A DNA stretch of 64,000 nucleotides from Rhopalosiphum padi. Its lineage: Eukaryota; Arthropoda; Insecta; Hemiptera; Aphididae. The position numbers and the translations under genes are program-made. The first letter of the stretch is position 1. Each line of letters opens with the position of its first letter. The DNA lies in assembly GCF_020882245.1 (NCBI RefSeq), contig NC_083600.1, forward strand, positions 14,942,001 through 15,006,000, given 5' to 3'. Positions 34,443-44,810 of the stretch are shown here, piece after piece. The notes below the pieces were generated by a model. It did not search any database. It worked only from the letters and a program-made list of their open reading frames with translations, and was not told the origin of the DNA.

Positions 34443-36643
34443 TAATGCTTATTTGTTTGTTTTTTTCCATTATGCTTATACACACCTAATTTTTATATTA
34501 CTAAAAAGTTTCTAACATAAAGTTTCTACTTTGATTACAATTTAATTCTAATAAATTTTCTAAAACATTATTTGTGTTTTAATGTCATTATTTATAATAA
34601 TTTGGAAAAATGTGTTATATTTATTTGAAAAATCGTATTATTCAAAATTGATTAATCTTATGAAATATATTTATTACTAGATAGATAAAATATAATACTC
34701 AATTTTAAATTTCAAATTTTACTCATAAAAATTAACAAAATGTTGCAAATCTTTTTTTCAAACATAAAACACTGTTGTGTAACAAAAAAAGGTATATTTT
34801 TTTATACTTTTATGTATTGCCAAAATAAATCCTAATAAGTTTGTTTTTTTCAAAACAATTATCTCTTATCACCCCTACATCAAATAGTAATCATCTGTAT
34901 ATATGTGACATCAATAGTTTGGAATCTTTGACCAGAATAATTATGCTGCCATATTGTTTTACATAAGAGATGTTTACATGATTTATTATTAATACTTATT
35001 TAAACATAACTAATACTGTTAAAGTTTTGAAAAAAATATCAGTTTTAGGCTTCTCCTTTGTGTGTATAAAATTAAAAATTCTTAATGCTTTTAAATAATT
35101 AAGCTATATAAAAACTCAACTTATCAGCACAGATTATGTTCTCTCCGTAACTTTTATAATAGGTTAATTCACATTCACTAATTTTTAAAGTAGCAAAGCT
35201 AAACGTGAACTGTTAAACATAAATTTGCTATGTAAGACTGAGTCAACATTAATTATAGCGACTTTTTAAGTTTGAGTAACTATTTCTTGAATTACTCAAA
35301 TATCAAACAATTTATATTAAAATATTAAGTTACTTTAAATTTACATACTTATTTGGAAATTCTCAAATTAAATTATATTAATTACATGAACCATAAACTT
35401 AGAACCAACAATAATATACAATAATAATAATAATAATAATACCAGCAATAATATAATGACAATATACTATAAATAGTTGATTGTCTGATTCAGTTAAAAC
35501 ATTGATAATCTTAAGTGTTTAAGTGTCAACTTTGCTGTACTATTATTTTAGAAACTATCAGAACTACCCTAGTAATCTAGCATATTAGAATAAAGAAACA
35601 ATTGACATGGTCAATATTTAATTTTATAACTATATTGTGTCTTTTAAAGTCAATGGTAATCATTTAATATAATACATTTATCGATCTTATCTACCCCCCC
35701 CCCCCCAAGAGAATTAGTTAGGTACTTTTATTTCATTATTTGATGAATAATTAGTAATAACATAAGCCAACCAATTTAAAATGGTAAGCCTAAAAGCATT
35801 GCAGACCAGCTTTTAAAAAAGAAAGCTAATTATATACTTTTCAAGAGTGTACGGTGATTGTTAGACTTCTATAAATATGCTGCAATTTTTAAAGGACCGT
35901 TAAGAGTAAGTAATGAACTAGAAAAATACACTTTTAGACAAATTTAAAACTTAATCCTTCCGGTATGCACAAACGTAATACAATTTAGTTTTTTTTTCTA
36001 TTCAAGTACAGAATTGTATAAAATAATATTCGCATAAAAACACTTATTAATTTTCGCCTTTTATACTTCTGAATTAAGATAGTCAAATATTGAAGGCAAT
36101 AAAAATATACACTAAGAATCTTAATTTGTGATTTATTTATTTACATTTTATTAATTCTGTGGTTTTAATTACCTACATTTAAATTTTAATAATATCAACA
36201 CATTTTTTAAAGTTTCGGTCATGATGTCAAAAATGTTTAAAAATTCTATTAAATATTGATATGGATAGTTTTAATATTTAGTAGGTATTTGCCGTCAGTG
36301 ACGACGTACCAATATGAATCCACAGTTCTGAAGTCTTGTTAGAGTAAATCACCATGATCATCAGTTGGTAACCATGGTATCAACAATAAGAATATGGTTT
36401 ATTGATAACAATAAGTGATAAATGATAATCAATCAGACATGGCGTCATAGAGTTTTTAAAATAACGAAGTTCGACAAAATATAGCAATTGGCATTAGCAT
36501 CATAAAAAATCATATCATAATATTAAGTTGTTGATGTTGTCAAATTTTTCGATCGTAGGTCTAATAAATTGTATTTTGCAAGTGTTGATCAGTTATTTTT
36601 CATCTACACATTTTTTATTTTACTATTTTACTGTAACTACGAA
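34443..36643. other. Intergenic DNA with repeats
   Basis: Contains CCT6 3' flank, a decayed half of a foldback element near 35130-35250, an AAT microsatellite at about 35411-35441 and a run of 14 C at about 35693-35706. Sequence near 36280-36400 is somewhat less AT-rich and may be the promoter of the next gene. No exon recognised. Confidence 0.5.
35130..35250. repeat. Decayed half of a foldback repeat
   Basis: The stretch CACAGATTATGTT through AAATTTGCTATGTAAGACTGAG resembles, with gaps, the right arm of the long inverted repeat at 44125-44535. The matching left arm is not obvious here, so it is a partial or solo copy. Confidence 0.55.
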
Positions 36644-37222
36644 ATGGAAGACGACAACATATGTGAAAGTTTTGCTAAGCGTCTGCAAGAGTCTGAGAAC
36701 ACGTACAAGGTATTTGGTTTCTCACACATCATTATTATCGGTTCCATAGCAGACATAATGGACACGTCGATTCGTGCTATCATTGATGGTATGTACCGTA
36801 AGACAAAATTACACTGCAAAACCGATGAAGAAGTCGAAGTGTATCGTAAACGGCTGTGCAAGCTGTATTTAACCTACTTAGAAAAAGGTTTGGTCAACAT
36901 CGAACGTCTAGAGCCAAAGCTGTCAGACATATTATCTGTGAATGTGGAGAATCCTGTTGGGAATTCAAGTGATAAACTAAACGAGTTGAAAACAAAGGTT
37001 GCTGAGCGAACGAAACGTCTTCAAAGTCTGTTAGCATTGCAGAGCCGTTTGAAAACTGACACTGTTCTAGCAGAGTGGGTTATTTCCAAAGTAGGACCAT
37101 CTGTACATGAAGCTGAAAAAGATCTCTCCAACATGAAATGTGTCTCTCCAAATGATGTTGAATCTATACTGAATAGTTTGAACCGTATGAAAAACTCTTT
37201 TCATTCTTTAGAATTAAATTAA
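36644..37222 (+). CDS. MIS12: Probable kinetochore protein Mis12
   Basis: Single-exon frame of 192 residues from the ATG at 36644; the frame stays open upstream to 36569 but that extension is hydrophobic, AT-driven and likely leader. The protein has YKVFGFSHIIIIGSIADIMDTSIRAII at residues 21-47, fitting the FGF-containing N-terminus of Mis12. KRLCKLYLTYLEKGLVNIERLEPKLSDIL (69-97) and a coiled coil (about 111-140, KLNELKTKVAERTKRLQSLL) follow, in the order and length of Mis12 (human 205). Mis12 is the core of the MIND complex linking CENP-C to Ndc80. Similarity is from memory and weak, as expected for a fast-evolving kinetochore protein; another small coiled-coil kinetochore subunit is the alternative. 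Confidence 0.6.
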   Translation: MEDDNICESFAKRLQESENTYKVFGFSHIIIIGSIADIMDTSIRAIIDGMYRKTKLHCKTDEEVEVYRKRLCKLYLTYLEKGLVNIERLEPKLSDILSVNVENPVGNSSDKLNELKTKVAERTKRLQSLLALQSRLKTDTVLAEWVISKVGPSVHEAEKDLSNMKCVSPNDVESILNSLNRMKNSFHSLELN

Positions 37223-39095
37223 ATATCAATTTTTGTTTTAGTTTTGTACAATTTATTAACAGTTGTTTTTTTCCAGTATGTATCTTAATAATGAATTCAT
37301 TGTGAAATGTTAAAATATAAACTTATTTTTTTAGTATACCTAAATTTTGTATTTTTGTTCCAAACTATAATCCTGCCCAAGGTTAAAATCAAATTTCCAA
37401 TATTTTAAGCTAGTAAAATAAAAAAATTATTCATTTGCACTGCTACCAAATGATTAACAAATCAAACCTATTAAAAGTTTTACTCTTCTCTACACCAACG
37501 GCATATCCAGCTATTTATTTTTTGGAGGGAGGAGTATTAAAAAAAATGTATAAATGAAACGAAAAACTAGGTTATAATTATATACACACTACACTGGACA
37601 GGACTTGTATATTATTTTAAAATTGAGTTATTAATGATTTCGCCACAGATATATTTTAATTTCTCTAATACACATTTAAAAAAAAAAAATTAATTTGCTA
37701 CATGCAAATAAATTTCATTGCAAAAATAACATTTTAATATTATTTAATATATTTTATGTTACTTATGTAATAAATACATAATATAATAATATAATAAATA
37801 TTTGTAATCCTATAACAACCATCTATTTGATTGTTTATTTTATTTAAGTGACATTGTGACAATGATTTTCCAAGATACAGCAGTAATTTTTTTAAAACCA
37901 CACTTAAATTATTTAATTATTTTAAATGAAATAAATAAAAATTTTTTTTCTTTTTTTGGCATTTAAGTATTTAAACCGTTTATGGTGATCAATTTTTATT
38001 AGACTTAAAATATTATTTACTTTACAACAAATAAAATATTTCAAGTATAGTTACAATCAACTATACATATTGCATGATAAAAAATATTTATTTGGTCTTA
38101 ATAAGAAAAGTATAATACTACAAGACTTCATTTAATTGATCGAATAGAAAATGAAATTACTACTTGAAATATTTTTAAATACTTAATACTGATAATATAA
38201 GTAATACATATTTTTTTTAGATAATTAGTTCCAATAAAACTACACAGTATTGAGCTATGTATAATGTATGTTATATGTTTGTCAACCAAACAAAATTCAT
38301 TAAGAATTTAATAATTTCGTTAAAACATAAGAAAATATAAAAATATAATATAGTTTTAGATCATAAATAGTATATATTTGTAAATATAAATAAAAAAAGA
38401 TATAAAAATAAATTTTAATATAAAAAGCACATAATATTATGGAATAGTTTATGTAGTGTCCAAAGTATATAATATAATATAAATTATAGTAAATATTTTA
38501 TCATTAAGTTTGTAATTTGAATGTTTTCATTAGAAAATTGATTCATTTTAAACACCGCTTGAAATCTATTTTTTATAAATATAAGTTCAAATATCATATT
38601 CTTTGGTCATAATAAACATGTATATAATTATTTAAATTCAAGTATAAAACAAAAATAAATATTAGAACACTAAAGGACAGTAATATTAAATAATACCAAT
38701 ATATATTTAAAAATTGTAATTAGGAAATTGTATAACATTGTTAAATTACTTTAAAAAGGAATAAAACATTTTTAATAAAAGTTAAATGAAATATTATTTA
38801 AATTATCATTAATCGGAAAAAATAAAATTACTTTAGATAACAAAAAACTATATAAATGTATGAAAAAAAATTGTTCTTTTTAAAGACATTAGTCCTTCTA
38901 ATGATTTTTTAGCATTTAGTAAAATTTAAAGTTTAAAAATTATACATAATAATGGCAATACAAAAAATTATAAAATAAAATAGTTTACTTAATACACATG
39001 CTCAACTTGAAGCAATAATAATTTTACTTTTCCTTAGTTGATAAATATGAATAAATAGATTATTATTAATGTAACTGCAGATTCATGGTTTTAAA
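37223..39095. other. AT-rich 3' flanks of convergent genes
   Basis: Lies between the Mis12-like gene and the 3' end of SLC44A1, which converge. AT content is extreme, particularly 38150-38950. AATAAA signals are common on both strands. A short G-rich fragment TTTTTTGGAGGGAGGAG near 37517 may be a transposon end. No exon was recognised. Confidence 0.5.
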
Positions 39096-40095
39096 TTAAT
39101 TTGTAGCTCCATCGCCGACTCTTAACACCTTTTGGCTGCTCTCAACAAAATCCTATTTAAAAAAAAATTATAATTATATTATTAGTATTGATCTGTAAAC
39201 ACTATTAATAATTTAACCCACCATTAGTTCTTTACTCATGTAATATTCTTGAGTGACTCCATCATTTAGATTACAATCTTCGCAGAAACACATAAATATT
39301 GTGTCAATCACCATCTACACATTTAATAATGTTTAAGTACACACATTATAACAATTTAGTCAATATCTTACCTCATATACAGAAATAAAGCAATGTGCAA
39401 CAAAATAAGCAAAAATTCCAGCAACTGTAAGTGGAACCCACAAATGAAGGATTCCAGGTTTAGTCTAAAAAAATTTAAAATGTTAATATAATAATCCATT
39501 GGTATAAATAAAAAAGTCATTAAACTTTATTAACAATATCATAAAAATAATAAATTAATTATAAAATTTAAACTAACTTTATAGTAAATTTCTAATTAAT
39601 CTTAGACTTTAATAAATTTCAATATACAAAACAATACCTCAAGCATTTTGAACCCTAATAATACAGTTGACGTGACCACAAGTACTTTTCCTAAGAAAAG
39701 CACAAAGTCTCCAACAGAATTTATGGCAGCAACACGTAATACATTTGAAGTTATCATTTTAAAAGCTTGTTGTCCAGATCTGCAGAAGTTATCACCATAA
39801 ATAGCTAAAAATTAAAAATTAAATAATTAATTACTTGAAGATAATAAATTTAAGACTTATAATAATAATAATTATTTAAACGTTTATATGCTGTAAGTAT
39901 ATTTTAATAATCCAAATTTTAAAACCATGTCTAACAATAATTATTATTATAAATTACAATTTTACATAATGTAACATACTTAAATGGTCTTCAACCATAA
40001 AAATTGTAAAAACTGTTTGTTATATATTTTTTTTAGTGAAAAATGGATAGATTAAAATTATAAAATGAATATTATTTGTTGAAATTCAACAACAA

Positions 40096-40126
<31 letters not shown>

Positions 40127-43100
40127 AGTTACAAGTTAATGTGATGTAAATATATAATAAGTTTAATTAGAACATAAAAAGTGAAGCATAATGTTTTCAA
40201 TATTCTAGTTTGCATCTTAATAATATAAAAACTTCAATGCAAACTAAAATCTCATACAATGATAAGAATGAAACTAAATATTTCTTACCGATTTCAATGT
40301 AAGCATTTCTTGTCAAATATTGTAAAAATTGCTGCAGACAACTGAATAAACATTGAAATACATTATACAGCGACTTTGCTACTTCATTTTTAGATTCCTT
40401 TAGGGTTTCATCAATGAAATTTAAAATAGCTCTAATTATTTGGAGAATGGCTATAATGAACGATCCTAAAGCTACAGATCCCAAATGGTAGTTGAACAAG
40501 TAATTAATAGATGTTGAAATTGGAGATGACATGTTGTCTTTGTTCCTAGTGAAGAACCATGTAGCAACAGAACCAGCAATAATCATATGTTGACAGCCAA
40601 TGATAAATTCAATAACCCAAACTAATACCAAAATATTATAAATTCTGGCAAATTTCATCAACTGGTCCTTTTTATAGTAGACATTATGGCTCAACGGTTC
40701 AAATGCAGGGGATCCAGATGCTTGAATGAGAACAGCAAAATAACTCCACAGAATGATGGCCAAGCACAGGAATAAGAATGTCTGTATGGATAAACATAAT
40801 ATTAAATATAAGTAATTTTTATTTATTACACAAATAAAATACTTATAATTGACTTGAAGCTTACCACTATTGGTTGGATGAGTAACAATGGCATGCTTTG
40901 TATAGCTTTACCAGATTCCTTAAACAATTGTACGACAAGAGCAATACGGCTTCTCATAGCCACAATGATTAATAAGATAATTATCTAATATAAATAAAAA
41001 GTCATACATTTTACATAATAATAATAAAAATATTGTATCCAAAGACATGTACTCACTGTAGATATTGTGGCGATTAACGCAAATGCAAAGTAAGTATTAA
41101 CGTCTTGTTGTGCAACTTGGTCTTTAATTTCGGAATCAGACTTTTGTTTCCAGGTAACCCTACATAATAAAATGTTCATATGAGTCAAAATAAACCCATT
41201 AAAATGATAATACATAGGTGGATTTTATTTCATCCTAAATGTGAAATATATTACCATAAGAAAATAGATGCTGAAATGCTGACCACAACAACGCCAATAA
41301 GTACAAACCAAACAACAATACCAGCTACAAATCTTATCAAAAAAACAATGACAAGTGATGTGACTGCAAGTAATCAAAATACAAAACTTAACTTAGTAAT
41401 CATATTAAAAATTGGGTCAACTAACAAAAAACAATGTACAACAATAGAAAAATTCACAAAAATGAAATAAATATTATATTAATATAGTTGAATTATTCTC
41501 AATTTAAAAAATCAAGGAAAATGTTTTCACATTAAAATTATAAAACATTGCATTTTTTCAATGTTAAGAAAAATCGTTTGGTTTTTATATTTATTTTTGA
41601 TTGATCCTAGATTTTTTCACACAAAAACATTTTTTTTTTTTAATTCCAATATTTTGTTAATTATCCAAAAATTTAGGTCCTTCATGGAAAAACTTTTTAA
41701 AAATATTTTTTTATTAAAAAATCTTAGAAATAAAATAAAATTTGTATGAAAATTATAGAAAAATATTATTCATATTAACTTACTAAAAGCAAATATGCAA
41801 AGGTATATTATATCCCATTTAGTATGTTGTAAATCTTGAGTCACCTCCTGTAAAATAAAACAATTCATATTTATTGTTAATATAAACTAAATAAAACTAT
41901 AAATACAGAAAAATCAAAACATTGATTAATTATCCATGTTAATGAAATTGTATTTTGTAAATTATACAGGCCAATATTTAAGGGAGGGCTTGGAGGGGCA
42001 ATTGCCCCTGACGGCAACATTAAAACTAGGTTTAGGGGCAACAAAATATTAAAATATTTTTTTTCCTTTTGGGGGGGGAGGGCAGCAAATTATATGTTGC
42101 CCCTGGCGACATTTTTTGTAATTACAGTCCTGAAATTATATTAATATTTACAAGTATAATTTTTTTCAACAAATAAATAGAAACAAAGACATTATTAAGC
42201 TTGGATTGTCTGAATAATTTACTGTTTTCATAATTAAAATTAAATTAAAACTTAAAAATAATAGATAATAGATAATAATTGAAAAATTACATAATTTAAT
42301 AAAACTTACTGTAAACAGGCTACCAATTGTTGAATTTTTTAAAATATTGTTGATGGTTGATTCATTACCTTTTGGAATACATCTATGCAAGAATTCTTGG
42401 CTAAAATTATAAATTAAATAGTAAAATTAAAATTAAAAATAATAAAATAGTTATGTTATTTTTAAAATAATCATTAATACATACTAATCTTTATAATCTG
42501 AACACCTTTCAACACATTCTCTTTTTACGTATTTCAAATCAGCTACTTTATAAATAGGAGCATCAATTTTTAAGAATCTAAAAATAAAGTAATTCACATG
42601 TAGTTAATAGTGATAATTTTAAAATAATACTGTTTAACTTACGGTTTACTAGTCATGTCTTTACCAGTACAAAATTTTGGATCTAAGTTTTTATTTTTAA
42701 ATCCACAAATGTCACCACATTCGTCAAATCCATAAAATAAGCGATTTACATCCCCATTTGAAGTACAGTAGATGACTAATCCAAACTAATACAATAACAT
42801 AAAATTAATAATTTTAATTAAGCAACAATAAAGTTAATAATATAAAATATGAATACTTACCACAGATATCAATACAAACAAAAATAGGACCAAAAATGAG
42901 CAATCTGTACAAGATCTTCCTTTCACAGGACCTTTAAAATTGGCCTATAAAAAAGTAAAAATAATATCAGTCTACAAAAAGTTTAAATTGAATCAAATAA
43001 CTAATCATTCAATCTTATTCTGTTGAAATTAATTAAATATTAGGTACCACTAAAATGTAAAATAAAAACATTTTTTGTTCAGCCATAATAATAATATAAA

Positions 43101-44810
43101 TTAGTTGCATTAGTCACAAACTCACAACACAGTGAAACTTCAACAATATATCACATTTAAAGGACTATGTAAGAATAAAAAATAGAATGAACAAAATAAT
43201 TTCTGTTTGTTTTTTTCAGATTAGAGCATTAACTAAATAGTAATATAGTATATTTCTAATCAAGCACGGTACTAGAATTCTTTTCCAGGCAGGGCAGAGT
43301 GGGGCAAATATTTTTTTTACACGGGCTAAGGTTTTTTCAGCTATCAATGAAGTTATTTAAATAAAATATAAATATTTTCTTATCATATAACATAACATAA
43401 TATAGCTATTAGCTATACAGTACAAACTTTTGAATAGTTAAAAATGTTTTAAAAATAATGACAAATATTTTTAATCACAGACCTTCAACAACTATATTAA
43501 CAATGATGTACAAAAATGACAATTTCTTTATTACTTCAATATTACAAACCTTTGTGAATGAATGATTATGTTTTTTTACTTACATTTCATAAATATAAAT
43601 TAAAGTAATTGTGTTTAGTAATGAGCAGATGAATTTGTTTGACTCAACTTTAATGCAATGGGATACATTTGTTTGTTTATTTTCATCCAGTAATTAGTAC
43701 TCAATAAAGGTAATAATAAAAAAATAAAAGATGTTTTCCTTATAAGGCAATACTAGTAGATTAATCCATGATAAAAAGACCAAAGATGTCATTTGTTCAA
43801 ACCTCATTAATCGAATTATTATAATAATTTATAATAAATTCAATTTATTCCGTAATTTATAATGTTTTATGACTTTATTATATATCGTACATATTTTTCA
43901 GTGGGGGGCTAGCGAGGGGGCTGAATTGTTTTCTGGGGGGGCTAGGGCCCCCTTGGCACCATGACTGTTTCTAATTATACTATTATATAGTATTATTATA
44001 TCAATGGTTAGTGATAGTACGTGAAAAGTGACGCTTTCCTCCTCCTCTAAAAGAATAAGTAGTATCTGTGTAGTGTTAAGTTTCAGTAGCTCAAAAATTA
44101 GAGTCAGGAGACTTTCTAAAATTAAAAGGGTGTCATACCCGCATGAGTTGTCTTTGTCTTACATAAGTACGTAACATAGCAAATTTATGCTCAGCAAATC
44201 ACGTTTAGCTCCATCAGTTTAAAAATTAGAGTGAATCGACCTATTACGAAAATTATCTGTTTGTATATTGGATTTTTACGATAGTTCAATTTTTTAGCAA
44301 GTTATGCGTATATAACATAGCATAAATTAAAAATGCTCATAACTCGCTTAAAAACTTAATAATCGTAAAAATCCAACATACCAACACAGATAATGTTTTT
44401 ACCATCAAGTTTCATAATAGGTCGATTCACTCTAATTCTTAAACTAAAGGAGCTAAACATGATTTGCTGAGCATAAATTTGGTATGTTACATACTTGTAA
44501 GACGGAGACAATACATGCATATATTGCGGCCTCTTAATACTTATGATTTGTGATCTCTATGTCACTCTACCTTTAGTTTTTAAAAAAAAATTGAAGAATT
44601 TGATTTACATGCATTACTTCAACAGCTCAAATCTGATAGTTATTAGGGATAGTTGTAATATGTGTGCAAAACTATAGATGTTAAATTTCACATTTTAGCT
44701 ACATTATACCAGTATAACAAACAGCTATAATATTATATACATACTTTAGCATCAGGTGACGATGGTTCAACTCTGTCCGAAGAACTGCAACAACTAAATA
44801 AGTCTCCCAT
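39096..44810 (-). CDS. SLC44A1: Choline transporter-like protein 1 (SLC44A1), with apparent frameshift in exon 7
   Basis: Multi-pass plasma-membrane and mitochondrial choline transporter. Fourteen coding exons on the minus strand: 44810-44745, 42944-42861, 42785-42643, 42577-42485, 42400-42310, 41847-41784, 41362-41255, 41159-41057, 40984-40865, 40781-40289, 39804-39638, 39464-39372, 39314-39222, 39152-39096. About 591 residues would result. Family features: N-terminal MGDLFSCC (possible lipidation cysteines), RSCTD, a Cys-rich extracellular loop, then membrane helices, the motif NAYIEIGAIYGDNFC across exons 10-11, VGDFVLFLGKVLVV, FVAHCFISVYEMVIDTIFMCF and a tail DGATN. It matches CTL1 better than CTL2. 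Exon 7 needs one more T in a T run (positions 41339-41344, six A on the plus strand) to stay open; as given, two stops follow. A 5'UTR intron acceptor lies near 44820, so the promoter is upstream, perhaps 47.6-49.5 kb. Confidence 0.93.
40087..40126. repeat. (AT)n(AC)n microsatellite in SLC44A1 intron 10
   Basis: A compound dinucleotide repeat, AT followed by AC, inside the intron between exons 10 and 11. Confidence 0.9.
41967..42132. mobile_element. 166-bp hAT-like MITE in SLC44A1 intron 5
   Basis: Ends begin CAGGCCAATATTTAA on the left and, complemented, CAGGACTGTAATTAC on the right. Perfect 8-bp target duplication AAATTATA at 41959-41966 and 42133-42140. The inside has GGGGCAATTGCCCC (a self-complementary box) and a run of nine G. 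No coding capacity. Confidence 0.8.
43261..43967. mobile_element. 707-bp hAT-like element in SLC44A1 intron 1
   Basis: Perfect 8-bp target duplication TTTCTAAT at 43253-43260 and 43968-43975. The ends are imperfect inverted repeats (left CAAGCACGGTACTAG, right complement CAGTCATGGTGCCAAG). G-rich boxes lie near both ends (GGCAGGGCAGAGTGGGGC on the left; GGGGGGGCTAGGGCCCCC on the right). The AT-rich middle has no long open frame, so the element is non-autonomous. Confidence 0.75.
44125..44535. repeat. Foldback element with arms of about 180 bp, SLC44A1 intron 1
   Basis: The left arm (about 44141-44335) and right arm (about 44340-44520) are inverted copies. Matching segments include AATTTATGCTCAGCAAATCA, AATTAGAGTGAATCGACCTA and TTGGATTTTTACGAT, with scattered mismatches. 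The arms are nearly contiguous, so transcripts would form a long hairpin. Related copies occur at 35130-35250 and 49960-50240. Confidence 0.85.

Noticed and set aside
35411..35441. Regular AAT repeats as a possible CRISPR-like array
   Set aside because: A plain trinucleotide microsatellite with no spacers; the genome is eukaryotic.
36569..36643. 25-residue N-terminal extension of the Mis12-like protein
   Set aside because: Hydrophobic and AT-driven, not expected for a kinetochore protein; the ATG at 36644 gives the family-like length.
40197..40288. Extension of SLC44A1 exon 10 into the next intron as an alternative C-terminus
   Set aside because: A good GTAAGA donor exists at 40288 and the following exons continue the family alignment; the extension is just read-through.
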